Part shown: in pieces, positions 46,666-57,045 of the stretch
Position numbering within the stretch: the stretch's first letter is position 1
Layout of the letters: each line of letters begins with the position of its first letter
Assembly (NCBI RefSeq): GCF_032854445.1
Contig: NC_088306.1
Location: forward strand, 5,657,145 to 5,721,144
Length of the DNA: 64,000 bases
Source: Liolophura sinensis
Taxonomy: Eukaryota; Mollusca; Polyplacophora; Chitonida; Chitonidae
Direction of reading: 5' to 3'
The notes under the pieces: model-generated
What the model was told of the DNA's origin: nothing
The model's database searches: none
The model's input: the letters and a program-made list of their open reading frames with translations, nothing else
Made by a program: the position numbers and the translations under genes

Positions 46666-46830
46666 ATACATGTGTTGGAGGAAGCTGCATAGAAGCTGGG
46701 GGGGGGGGGGGGAAACCGGGCCGGAGAGGAAGGCAGCATGAGCTTGAATTAAGCTCATAGCGACCGCATTCGAGGGAGGCTCTTGGGTCAAATTGGCGTG
46801 CTAAACCCCTCGGTTAAACCCCTCGGCCCC
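46666..46830 (-). mobile_element. SINE head fragment, minus orientation, with a G16 run
   Basis: After the array edge a run of 16 G (46,698-46,713) leads into AAACCGGGCCGGAGAGGAAG, GCATGAGCTTGAATTAAGCT, CATAGCGACCGCATT and CCCCTCGG blocks, the tRNA-proximal half of the common SINE. CGGTTAAACCCCT is locally duplicated at 46,800-46,825. Confidence 0.7.
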
Positions 46831-46900
46831 TTTTTTTATAGAAATGAGATGGCCTACTGGTCTTTCTTTATTTGTTCATTTGATTGTTGTTTCAAGCCGT

Positions 46901-47085
46901 ACTGGCTTTCCCCTGAGCTCTGCCCGGTTTCCTCAAACCGTAATCCTGGCTGCCGGTGCATAAGTGAAATTTTCGCGAGTACGGCGTAAAACACCAATCA
47001 AATAAATAAATGCAAGCAGCACTCAAGAAAATTTCACTTATACGACGGAGGTCAGCTTTATGGTGGGAGGAAACCGGGTAAATAT
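46901..47085. mobile_element. Tail-to-tail pair of SINE fragments
   Basis: A plus-strand 3' half (46,901-47,010, ending in CACCAATCAAATAAATAAAT) is followed directly by a minus-strand 3' half (47,013-47,085, starting CACTCAAGAAAATTTCACTT). Both lack heads. Confidence 0.75.
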
Positions 47086-48616
47086 CTGGGATAACACCTT
47101 CCCAACTCATCTCTAGCCTTGACTGCTCCTCCAAAAACGTGCGTAGAAAGACATTACCTTTTTAATATAGACTTGGACATCTTGAGCCAATATTAGGAAA
47201 ATTTAAAATTCTAGTATCTTTCAGTTAAATCAGTTTGCCTCTGCTGTGATATCTGGCAAATTTATGCATTACCCATAACACCTTCCTATCTACTTTCACT
47301 GAACAATTACCCATTCCTAATAACCGACCTAGAATCACAATTATAATACTTAAATACTATTGTACTCTACAAAACTATTCCTTTCCTAGACTAAGGGTTA
47401 CGGAGATTTGGAATTGGAGTCAATAAACATACGACCTCAAGACAACAATTTCATCTTCAATTTCTTAGTCTGAATTTTAAAGTTACCCCCTCCATGTTGC
47501 ATATAGGTATATTTATGTGAAATTATGTCCTGAATTATGTTATATGCTAAATTAAATATATGCTAAATTCACCATATACATATGGCCTACGTTGCCAGAA
47601 TACATTAATTGTATACAACAAATCATTAATTGGATTTTTCTCCCCATACTATGATAATAACCAATGATTATATCTGTATATCCTTAATAACATGGTGAAT
47701 AAATAATCAAATATGCTAGCTTATCACGGTTGACATACAACTCTAGGCTTGTGGTTGGTCATTGTACCTTTTATAATCTACCGTATTCGCCAAACAGTCT
47801 CTACCGTTGAATATTTTTTCTGTATACAGGAAAACACGTGTCATCCGATAGCAACGCTCGTCTGTCTACCTACGGAGGCAGGAATGCACGTGCTGGCGGA
47901 GGGCAACCCTCGTTAACAATGTGTTAGTCAAAAACTTTTCTTGCCTTCATTTTCAAAAGACTTCTCGTGATTCAGCAGCAACAATTTGTTGAAAAACTTT
48001 TGTAACATCCTTTTGCGACAGTTACGTTGCACACCCTTACAAACTGAATCGAAAATAACTAAATAGCAGTTCGACTAACGGAAGTATTTTTCTCTACATT
48101 CAAACGAGGTTCACAGTTTGGCCTTGTGCTGCTGTGTGTGCCGTGATATCGGTCTTGGCGTGCAAAACGTTCATTAAATTGCCCGTAGTGCTCTTCGTTG
48201 GGATAAATTGGTTGTACAAGGGTGATGCGTGGGTATACGACCAAATATTTTGTCTAAAAGCTCAATGTTTCTACCCTTCGGGTGTGTGAAAATTTTTATA
48301 ATCTCAACGAAATATCAGGCGGTATAGTCAGGTAATATACGCTGGTATATCTTGTATAATCCATGGCGGATTGACCAATCACCGGCCAAGAATTTTGTGT
48401 GAATTGTGATAATTGTACGTATACGAGTACAATATGATGTAAAGAATTGTATATTGCAGGGGGCCACTAACTTTAAAAACACTCAAGAACGACGAAAACT
48501 ATATAAACTTATGCATTTTCAAAATAAAAAGCTCTTTTATATTCATTAATTCACGATTGTCATCTTAAGACTTTAGAAAATGGGAAAGACGGTAAAATGT
48601 TATTAATTTGTTTACT
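47086..48616. other. AT-rich intergenic stretch
   Basis: No ORF longer than about 60 codons with a recognisable domain, no array sequence and no clear SINE. I see nothing that can be annotated. Confidence 0.6.
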
Positions 48617-48860
48617 TGATTGGTGATTTACGCCATACTCAAAAATATTTCACTTATATACAGCGGTCAGCATTATTGTGGGAGGAAACCTGGCAGAGCT
48701 TGGGGGACACCCACAACCATTCGGGGGTTGCTGAAAGACCTCCCCACGTACTTTCGGGGGGTTTGGAGCCATTATGAGCTGAACTTGAACTCATAGCGAC
48801 CGCATATGTGAGAGACACTTTACTTAGTGCGCCGCGCTAGCGCAATAACCACAGGGCCCC
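48617..48860 (-). mobile_element. SINE, full length, minus orientation
   Basis: Reversed tail TTGATTGGTGATTTACGCC at the left; tRNA-like head at the right (GTTCAAGTTCAGCTC on the minus strand resembles a B box) ending in GGGCCCC. It contains a CGTACTTTCGGGGGG variant in the body. It is the most complete copy in the window. Confidence 0.85.
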
Positions 48861-49237
48861 GACAGACAAAAAGTTACTCTCCAAAAATATTATTGCTTGA
48901 ATTGTGCCGTGGTGACAAGAGGAATACTGCTTTTGGAACGTGTGAACTTTGTCTTAGTTCGTTAATGGGCTGGGAACAGCCTTGATTTATGTCATGTGTT
49001 ACATGGCTTTCTGGATAAACCGTAGTGATTAAGACAGAAAAAAAGTTAAATAAACTGTTCGATACGAAATATTGTGTCTTCTACAAGAGTACAGTCATGT
49101 CATGCTAACGAGCGCGAAGATAGAGTTGAATGCATGTGGATTTTTTGGAAGACGGAAAGTTGAAACAAGGACCTATATGTTTCTTCCATGTATCCTTAAA
49201 TATTTTAGAAAAATGGTCTCGAAAAGTTGATAGTTAA
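48861..49237. other. No recognised gene
   Basis: Unique AT-rich sequence; no domain or repeat seen. Confidence 0.55.
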
Positions 49238-49457
49238 CTAAGCATCCCAAAAGCCTTGTCCGTGCTGGTGGACTAAGCATCCCAAAAGCCTTGTCCCTGC
49301 TGGTGGACTAAGCATCCCAAAAGCCCTGTCCTTGCTGGTGTACTAAGCATCCCAAAAGCCTTGTCCCTGCTGGTGGACTAAGCATTCCAAAGCCTGGTCC
49401 CTGCTAGTGGACTAAGCATCCCAAGGCCTGGTAACTGCTGGTGGACTAATCATTCAA
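49238..49457. repeat. 35-bp minisatellite, about 6 copies
   Basis: Units begin CTAAGCATCCCAAAAGCC at 49,238, 49,273, 49,308, 49,343, 49,378 and 49,412, with a partial unit at 49,446. The period is 35, falling to 34 in the last two. It directly precedes the Penelope-like remnant. Confidence 0.95.
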
Positions 49458-49479
49458 CGTTTGTTTGTATCTTTCAGTC

Positions 49480-50640
49480 ACACCGACATACCACAACTTT
49501 ACTGGATCCCAAAGATCCATAAATCCCAATACAAAGCCCGCTTTATTGCGGGTTCATGAAGCTGTACCGACCAAACTTCTCTAAAATACGTGCACATTTA
49601 CATGACCAAGCATCTACTCTCTTAACGAAGAAACTACAAGAAGCAATGCCGTTTTGGAAAAAGTGATGTTGTGCAATTGCAAAACATTCAGTCGTTAATT
49701 GCTTGAGGGTTCTTAAAAACTCAAAACATTCAGTCGTTAATTGCTTGAGGGTTCTTAAAAACTCAAAACTAGTCGCTAAATTACACGCACCGTATAAGGA
49801 CATATCCACTTGGGACTTCTCCACTCTCTATCTTACTATTCCTGAGAAAGAATAGTAATCTCAATAGAGAAAATTTAATCACTAATTTTTTTAGTGTTTA
49901 ATAAAATTAGTGACTGCTACATTAACGTCAAAATCAATAAAAAGTTATTCAGTTTCATTACATAACAGGTTTATTATTCATGGGATGTTTCGTTATTCAT
50001 GGGGTTGCCTGGATTTCTCATTAACAATATTTATGTGATATTCGGGAAAGCCATATGTGTGTATATGAAAGCCGATAGAGGACATCTTGCTAACTCGCTA
50101 CCTCGACCTCGCAGCCAGGTAACGAGGCAGCGAAGCGAGGAAACGCGGTAACAGCTTCCACAAGTATATAGGTATTCCAATGGGTACACAATATACCAAC
50201 CTGTATGCTGTTCTCGTTTGAATACGACTGTATGCAGAAATTCCTAAACAGTAATACTTCTTGTAATATTTGCTAGATCCTTCTCATTTACTAATCGGTA
50301 TATTGGTAACCTTCTAGTTTTAAACAGCCCATACAGGGCTAAGGCTGTCAAACACATATATCCACATTCATTGGGTTTAGAGGAAATTAAAAACATCTGA
50401 TCTGGATTTGCTGTTGCACAAAGACGAAAACGGTTTCCTGTCACGCCAACTTTACGACAAGAGGGATACTTTCTGTTTTGACTTTGTAAATTACCGTTAC
50501 TTGGACAGCAATATACCGAAGGGTCCGGAATACTGTTGTGTACATCTATGCATCGAAACAGATATTCGTATACCAGCCGTCAGCCACGATGGACTTCCCA
50601 GGTCAATAATGGCATATCTCACCTTCTAGCATTTGTTAGA
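49480..50640 (+). pseudogene. Penelope-like element reverse transcriptase remnant
   Basis: Pieces in order match the Penelope-like RT: LYWIPKIHKSQYKARFIAGS (49,501-49,557); STWDFSTLYLTIP, the motif A region (49,805-49,843); YIGIPMGTQYTNLYA (50,166-50,210); FTNRYIGNLLVLN at the YxDD position (50,287-50,325); and LYDKRDTFCFDFVN with DSNIP (50,453-50,520). Stops and frameshifts separate them. The catalytic DD is replaced by GN at 50,305-50,310, so the enzyme is dead. No GIY-YIG endonuclease is visible after it. Family assignment is from memory of the motif order. Confidence 0.8.
49687..49770 (+). repeat. 42-bp perfect tandem duplication inside the Penelope-like remnant
   Basis: Two identical 42-bp copies encode HSVVNCLRVLKNSK twice in the RT frame. 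Being 14 codons long, the duplication keeps the frame, but the gene is already interrupted by stops on both sides. Confidence 0.9.
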
Positions 50641-50754
50641 TCCTGTGTGTTATGTGGCCATGTTTCTCTTAACCAAGCTAAACATTACTCTCAATATCGC
50701 CTTTCCATAACAGTTTGTAACACACGGGACTCAAGGAATCCTACCTACTCAGGG

Positions 50755-50985
50755 AATCGCACACTAAACATGTTCTTCTTTTCTGGCAACTGACACTAAA
50801 CATGTCTTCCTTCTCTGACCACTGACACTAAACATATTCATCTTCTCTGGCAACTGACACTAAACATATTCATCTTCTCTGGCAACTGACACTAAACATA
50901 TTCATCTTCCCTAGCAACTGACACCAAACATATTCATCTTCTCTGGCAACTGACACTAAACATGTTCTTCTTTTGCTGGAAACTG
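50755..50985. repeat. 32-bp minisatellite, about 7 copies
   Basis: Units of the form AACTGACACTAAACATATTC plus ATCTTCTCTGGC. They pass without a break into the 30-bp array that follows and share its ACACTAAACAT core. Confidence 0.9.
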
Positions 50986-51566
50986 ACATTAAACATGTCC
51001 CTCCTCTGGCGACTCACACTAAACATGTCCCTCCTCTGGTGACTCACACTAAACATGTCCCTCCTCCGGTGACTCACACTAAACATGTCCTTCCTCTGGC
51101 GACTCACACTAAACATGTCCCTCCTCCGGTGACTCACACTAAACATGTCCTTCTTCTGGCGACTCACACTGACCATGCCCCTCCTCTGGCGACTCACACT
51201 AAACATATCCCTCCTCCGGTGACTCACACTAAACACGTCCTTCCTCTGACGACTCACACTAAACATGTCCCTCCTCCAGTGACTCACACTAAACATGTCC
51301 TTCCTCTGGCGACTCACACTAAACATGTCACTCCTCTGGTGACTCACACTAAACATATCCTTCCTCTGGCAACTCACACTGACCATGTCCCTCCTCTGAC
51401 GACTCACACTGACCATGTCCCTCCTCTGGCGACTCGCACTAACCATGTCCCTCCTCTGGCGACTCACACTGACCATGTCCCTCCTCTGGCGACTCGCACT
51501 AACCATGTCCCTCCTCTGGCGACTCACACTAACCATGTCCCTCCTCTGGCGACTCGCACTAACCAT
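50986..51566. repeat. 30-bp minisatellite, about 19 copies, with a 60-bp dimer pattern
   Basis: Unit GACTCACACTAAACATGTCC plus CTCCTCTGGC. Neighbouring units alternate, CTCCTCCGGT with TTCCTCTGGC and later GACTCGCACTAACC with GACTCACACTGACC, so a 60-bp higher-order unit is visible. Long ORFs on both strands (210 and 201 codons) exist only because 30 is a multiple of three and the unit has no stop; I do not call them genes. Confidence 0.95.
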
Positions 51567-51894
51567 ATTTATTTATAATCATCGCTTTCATTCCTGCATT
51601 CAACACTGAGTGACTTTAAAAGCTTGCTCCGTCACGCATGAATGGTGTAGTATGTGCTTAGTGAGGGCTATGATAGAGATGCAGAGGTCTGCTCAGAACT
51701 TGCGAATTATTGATTAGATACTGGCAAACCATGTAAAATATAAATATGGACGCCTTTATACATTGCCTGATGACAGCAGGGAAATGTCTTTGGTGATGTG
51801 TAAGTTGATTTTTATGGATTTTCATGAAGAACTAGAATAAAACAGGAGGAGGAATTTTACCGGTAACGTGTGACCTATCACACCATCGTCGCTG

Positions 51895-52216
51895 TAGAGG
51901 TGTTCTGCAGTACGGAAGAGTTTTACTCTGCAGAAGTGTTTTATTTACAGAAGTGTTTTACTGTGCTAAAGTATTCTACTCTGCAGAAGTGTTTTACTCT
52001 GCAGACGTGTTTTACTCTGCTGCAGTGTTTTGCGATGCAGAAGTGTCTTACTGTGCAAAAGTGTTTTACTTTGCAGAAGTGTGTTACAATGTAGAAATGT
52101 TTTACTCTGCAAAAGTGTTTTACGATGCAGAAGTGTGTTACTTTGTAGATGAGTTTTACTCTGCATAAGCGTTTTACTCCACAGAAGTGTTTTACATTGC
52201 AGAAGTGCCTTACTGT
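51895..52216. repeat. 18-bp minisatellite, about 17 copies
   Basis: Unit GCAGAAGTGTTTTACTCT with a strict 18-bp period and many point variants, such as GCAAAAGTGTTTTACGAT and GTAGAAATGTTTTACTCT. Two plus-strand frames and one minus-strand frame stay open (hexapeptides EVFYSA, KCFTLQ and SKTLLQ types). Coding is unlikely but not excluded. Confidence 0.95.
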
Positions 52217-52439
52217 GCATTAAATGTACTTGCTTTAATGTCGTGGTAACGAAAAGCACATCCTACATCCACATCGATCAGATCCTACGCTGCGCACAAA
52301 GCGAAGCACTAACAAGTACCATTTTTTCAGTCTTTGGTGTGGGCCAATTCGGGAAACCTCTCCGGCCTGATTGGAATAAATATTTTAATCGTATGGCTTG
52401 CCTTTGCTATGTTGATTTACAGGTAAACTAATAACGTAC
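52217..52439. other. No recognised gene
   Basis: Unique sequence after the minisatellite; no domain or repeat seen. Confidence 0.45.
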
Positions 52440-52575
52440 ATGTAGTTTTTGTGTACAACAAGAGAACAATGGTCAATCCAGGTCGGACCCGAGACGCCAC
52501 TTTGTGGGGAAAGATTCCTCCATTGAAATGAAGCGCTAAAGATCTGCAGAATATCCCATGGTAATCTTTTGGCAT
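52440..52575 (-). CDS. Possible kelch-like exon fragment (weak)
   Basis: Within a 113-codon open frame (52,385-52,726), residues WDILQIFSASFQWRNL then SGVSGPTWIDHCSLVVHKNY followed by MYV resemble one kelch repeat: aromatic-x3-W, then a GP...DH...VV...MYV pattern. A GTACGT after TACAT could be a splice donor. There is only one repeat and no confirmed splice sites, and the upstream part of the frame does not look like a kelch repeat. It could be a decayed exon or chance. Confidence 0.22.
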
Positions 52576-52849
52576 GTTTGGAACAGTGAGCTTTACCGCC
52601 ATCACCAATGCTATATTTTGGTCTCAGACACATGGTACATGTGTGGTAGTACCACCAGGTGGTGGTACATGGACCATCCACCTGACAGCCAAGCTGATAA
52701 GCACGAGCATGTTTAGGGAGTGTCACGCAGCATTTATTTAGACCTTGGTTGCTGTCATGCGAACGATTACATTATCATATTCCATAGGATTGATTATGCT
52801 ATTGTTTATTCCCATTATAATTATAATTATACAATTATTATAGCACGAT

Positions 52850-53072
52850 CACCGAGATGGTCAGCGCGCCAGCGGGGCTCAATGACCTAAGAGCCTCTCA
52901 CCAATGCAATTGCTGTGAGTTCAAGTCCAGCTCATCGTGGCTTTATATCCGGCCAGCAACGTCTTCTAAAAAGATGTTGATGGTCGTGGGTTTTCTCCAA
53001 CTATAATACTGGCCTGTGTTTTATAAGTGAAATTATCTTGAGTACGGCATGAAACACTAATCAAATAAATAT
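52850..53072 (+). mobile_element. SINE, near full length, plus orientation
   Basis: The head has GAGATGGTCAGCGCGCCAGC and GTGAGTTCAAGTCCAGCTC (A-box-like and B-box-like). The body has AAAAGATGTTGATGGTCGTG. The tail is TTGAGTACGGCATGAAACAC TAATCAAATAAAT. It is joined tail to tail with the next copy. Confidence 0.85.
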
Positions 53073-53203
53073 TTATTTATTTATTTGATTGGTGTTTTTC
53101 GCCGTACTCAAGAATATTTCACTTATACGAAAGCGGCCAGCATTACGGTGGGAGGAAACCGTGCAGAGCCCGGGGAAACTCGCGACCATCATCAAATAAA
53201 TAA
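53073..53203 (-). mobile_element. SINE, 3' half, minus orientation
   Basis: Starts with (TTTA)n TTTGATTGGTGTTTTTCGCC and runs to GGGGAAACTCGCGACCATC, then ends in CAAATAAATAAATAAATA. The head is missing. It forms an imperfect palindrome with the preceding copy. Confidence 0.8.
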
Positions 53204-54120
53204 ATAAATAATAAAGTAATGTCGCATAGTCTTATTTACATCTCGGTGATGATGGTAGATTTCGCCGCAGTCGTGTTTGGACTGGTAGCTGGGTTTCATT
53301 GGCGAGGCATACAGACTAAAATCAGGTCAGAAATAAAGGTATGATCTTCAGCTCGTCCGATTAATATTCGTGAGAATTACATGTACGTGGATGTAGGTCC
53401 TATAGCTGATCGTAGTTGATTTCCGTGCACAATCCAAAACCACCTTTGACCACTACGGCAGCCTCGCGATCTCTGACGAAATCTTTAGATGCTTCCTGAT
53501 TGACCTTCCTGATCCGCCAAGACTTATGGTACAATTTATGAATATTATCCGCGAGTTTTCGCTCACAGGTTGCCTTAACTGGTCGTAAGTCTAGTTGTGA
53601 CTGAGACTTGTTCTAAAACTGTTTATGTAAGTGCTTAATATTAGAAATTTAGACTTCCCCTACAATAGTGATGTTGTGTTATTGATATTAAATCATAACA
53701 AAGATCTTTCCGTAAAAGTTACCGAGCTCTCTCTTATTATTCTAAATCAAGTGTACATGGTTTTTGTCACGACTATGGTTTGTTTCAAAGTTAACAAAGG
53801 TTAACTCTTACAGCATATAACACCATTAAATGACAAATGACTTCAGCATTATTGGTGGAACTGATAATGCATAAAAAAATATGTCCCAGAATAAAAGTAT
53901 CTACTCGGTGATGAAGGCGAATGCCAAAGCGTAGCAAAATCGTATCAATCATAGTGTCAAGTCCGGCAATCATATAAAGGGGCCTTGGACGTCGATAATG
54001 ACAATATAAAAGATTATCAACACGGTTATATGCTCTCACTCAGGACTGTGACAACAAAATTAATGAATGTAACGCCTTATCGTAAACAGCTTCCGTCCGA
54101 TCTTCCCAAACAAAGCTCTT
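53204..54120. other. No recognised gene
   Basis: Several short frames on both strands; none has a domain I recognise. A short frame near 53,250-53,340 (VDFAAVVFGLVAGFHWRG) has no flanking support. Confidence 0.5.
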
Positions 54121-54790
54121 AATGGTCAAGCCATTAAAGCAGTATCTAATGACAATTTTCTTGGAATTATATTTAACGATACACTTTCCTGTGTACCTCA
54201 TATAAATCACATATGCAGCAAAGTATCTAGAAACACTTATTCAACATACCAGGCACAATGTTAGTAAAAAAAACCCCTCTCTTTATACTTTACAATTCCA
54301 TGGTTTCCATTATTATTTCCATTACTATTTCCGTATCCATATCATATGCTAATTTTTTTATGGGACATTACATTTTCAACAGGCTTACAACCGCTATTCC
54401 TTCTCCAAAAACGGTGTATTAGAATTATTCCTCTATACGACAAATTAAACCACACCGATCTTTTATTCAAGGAAGTAGAAATGTTGAACATTTTCATATT
54501 AAATCAAATTAATTTGCTTGTCTCGTCAATGTCCATAAATTTATTCATCACCCGGAAGTAATTTTACACGGCAATCTGACATGAACAATTACCCAACCAG
54601 CCTTCTAAACTACAACTTTCACAAAACAAATTATCGCTCTGCATAATCACTTGACTCAAAAATCAAGTGTAAATGGGTGAAAAAAAGTGGAACAAATTGT
54701 CCACGCGTCTGAAGGCTATCAATTCTACATCACTCTTTAAGCATAAAGTAACAGATCACTTATTTGTAAACCAACGGTTTGATTCATGCT
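54121..54790 (+). pseudogene. CR1/L2-like LINE reverse transcriptase, C-terminal remnant
   Basis: NGQAIKAVSNDNFLGIIFND (54,121-54,180) is followed by VPHINHICSKVSRN. Then, after frameshifts, comes LQPLFLLQKRCIRIIPLYDK with LNHTDLLFKEVEMLNIF (54,379-54,500), and finally WNKLSTRLK (about 54,688-54,714) with LFKHKVTDHLF. This order (FLG, HI, LQKRaiRii, H..PLF..l..L.i, WN.Lp) is the usual C-terminal half of CR1/L2-type RT. At least two frameshifts and several stops are present. The catalytic domain upstream is missing. Confidence 0.75.
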
Positions 54791-54799
54791 GCATATGAA

Positions 54800-56237
54800 C
54801 AATATTCATTTTGTATAGCCGTTACATGTCACTGTCATTGTTTCTATATTTGGGGATAGAACGAATTCCTGTAAACTTTTCTCCTCTCGTTATGTTTTTA
54901 TGGTGAATAAATGTCTTCCGCCTGCGGCCCATGGTATACAACCCCGCTTAATCACCCACTTTCCTTGTTTTATGACGGATTATAGAACGCCAAAACATTC
55001 ATATGCCGTGTTCATGTCTAAGGAAACGGTTGCATTCTTCCCTTCACACAATAATCCATCACCCACGCCCCAGAATTGGGCGACAACAAATCTACAGTTG
55101 TCAGTAACTTACCGAAGGTCGAACTACAGGCAAAGCGGTTTATTCCACCGATAAAAGAAATCGCTATCGGATAACTGGAAGTGTTGAGTGCTCAATTCTT
55201 GAGAGACGGGAATAAATAAAGAGGAAGGTGATAGATAGAAGGAGACAGGTTGAGGAGAAGAGGTGAGTATGAGTCAGGTTGTGAGGCGGGGAAGAAAGAA
55301 AACCTCAGCATGAAGAAGAAATTACTTATTGCAGCAATATACGGAGGTGACATTGCCGCGAAAAAGGGAGATAAATCCTGGAAAAAATAGTTCTCGATTT
55401 CCTCCCTTCTATGCGACGACAGCCTTGCGTCTCACTTTTGCGAATATGCAGACACACCGCTTACATCCTGGTTATGCTAATGCAACATGTAATAGGGAAC
55501 TCAAATGATAAATCGATTGTTTTCTAAAATGATGAAATATTATCATTTCCAGAGCAATGGAAGGGATAACATGCACTGCCAAACATATAGTAATTCAACC
55601 GACCAGTGACTTTTCTGGCAAATGAAATGCAGATTTCCATTCTTAGGGCGAGCGCAATATGTGTGTGTGTGATACATTAATTTTTGTTTACCTCAAAGAA
55701 AAATCACAATTTCTGAGGAAAACACAGAAAAAAAAACGACGGGAGAAACCCTACTAGGCACTACATGTATGGTCTTAGTACACCAAGACCTAAGCAATCC
55801 GTAGCGGTTTTGGGGTATTTAAAAGCCACGCACGTGTGCCAGTGTAAGAAAAGAATCAATCTTGAAACCAACTCCAAAAATATAAACCCTGATTTTATAT
55901 TGAGCCGGAAGATTATGAGATTTGCTTAAATAAATGACAAAACTATTAACATAATTTAATACATAAATAATAATAGGTGCAGAAACTACAATAATAATAT
56001 AATTAAGACTTACAGGGCAGTGGGAAAAACCAGAGCAGCGGCGACATTGTGATACTTAGCAATGATCACAAGTGACCGATGAAAAATGTTTTGTGCAAAT
56101 TTCGCGCAAAGGCTACCTCATTTAGGAATTCAAACATCTGAACATAAACTGTGAGTATATCTTTTATGCCACTGTTACCATTTGAGCATACATGTTGAGT
56201 GAACTTTTAATGCGAAAATATAGACGCAAAAGTGTGA
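54800..56237. other. AT-rich stretch without a recognised gene
   Basis: One 84-codon frame (54,900-55,154) and many short ones; no domain seen. A purine-rich segment at 55,200-55,330 is not periodic. Confidence 0.5.
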
Positions 56238-56648
56238 CATTTACCAAGATATTTGCCCAATCGTTGAAACAAGTGGTGAATCGCAGTGTTACGATTGTGT
56301 CCAATCTTGTGACGTTGGACATCTGCTTCAAGAGAAGTGGTTAGTCATCCCACAAAATCGAATCACACGCCTCAATAACACAATTCGAGTTCGCTGTTTC
56401 AGTGTGATATAAAAGCGTGGTGTTTATACCAGATTTTAACATTATCTGTTATTATCCGCACAGGTAGTCAAAATTATCTTCAAGCTGTTTTTAAAATTTT
56501 CAAATTCCAACCAGTAATGCGTTTGCGCATGCTCAGTGAAGCACATGTATGTCTACAGGGTGAACATCCTTGCTACGGTGTATTGACTTGATTACTAAGA
56601 TGCTGTGTGCAAAATTTCACAACGATTGGGCAAATATCTTGGTAAATG
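56238..56648. repeat. 411-bp segment bounded by perfect 29-bp inverted repeats
   Basis: Arms at 56,238-56,266 and 56,620-56,648 are exact reverse complements (CATTTACCAAGATATTTGCC then CAATCGTTG). The inner 353 bp have no ORF. It may be a MITE or a short palindromic duplication. I see no clear target-site duplication outside the arms. Confidence 0.75.
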
Positions 56649-56744
56649 CCAAACATTGTTTGGAGGGGGAGGGGCTTACTTTTGATGCACTGTTTATATG
56701 CACAAGTATAATATATATCTCTGTCAGTCCATGTAGGGGGATTT

Positions 56745-57045
56745 GAGCGAGTGAGTGCTTAGGGATTAACGTCGCACTTTAAAATTGTTCAGTCATGTGA
56801 AGACGAAGGAATCCCTAGAGTGCATGTAATAAATATGCCTCCTTGTTGTAGGACGGACTTCCACCGCCCCTTTATCTAGTGCTGCTTCACTGAGACGCCA
56901 AGTGAGGAAGCTACAACTTCCTCTTTTAAGATCTCAAGTGTGCTCCGACAAAGGATTGACACTGGATCTACCGCTCTTGAACTGAGCCATCTAGGCCGGT
57001 CGGAAGATCTGAGGGTCAGTGCTCTACCGGTATACTTAGTGGAAT
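56745..57045 (-). mobile_element. tRNA-derived SINE of a second family
   Basis: On the minus strand the right end is strongly tRNA-like: GATGGCTCAGTTCAAGAGCG resembles an A box region, and GTGTCAATCC stands at the B-box position. The left end (GAGTGAGTGCTTAGGGATTA then ACGTCGCAC on the plus strand) resembles the 3' tail shared by molluscan SINEs and LINEs. Confidence 0.7.

Noticed and set aside
50986-51566. CRISPR-like array
   Set aside because: The repeats are contiguous, with no unique spacers, and the genome is eukaryotic.
50934-51578. 210- and 201-codon repeat-protein genes at the 30-bp minisatellite
   Set aside because: Both strands are open simply because the period is a multiple of three; there is no promoter, splice context or non-repeat protein part.
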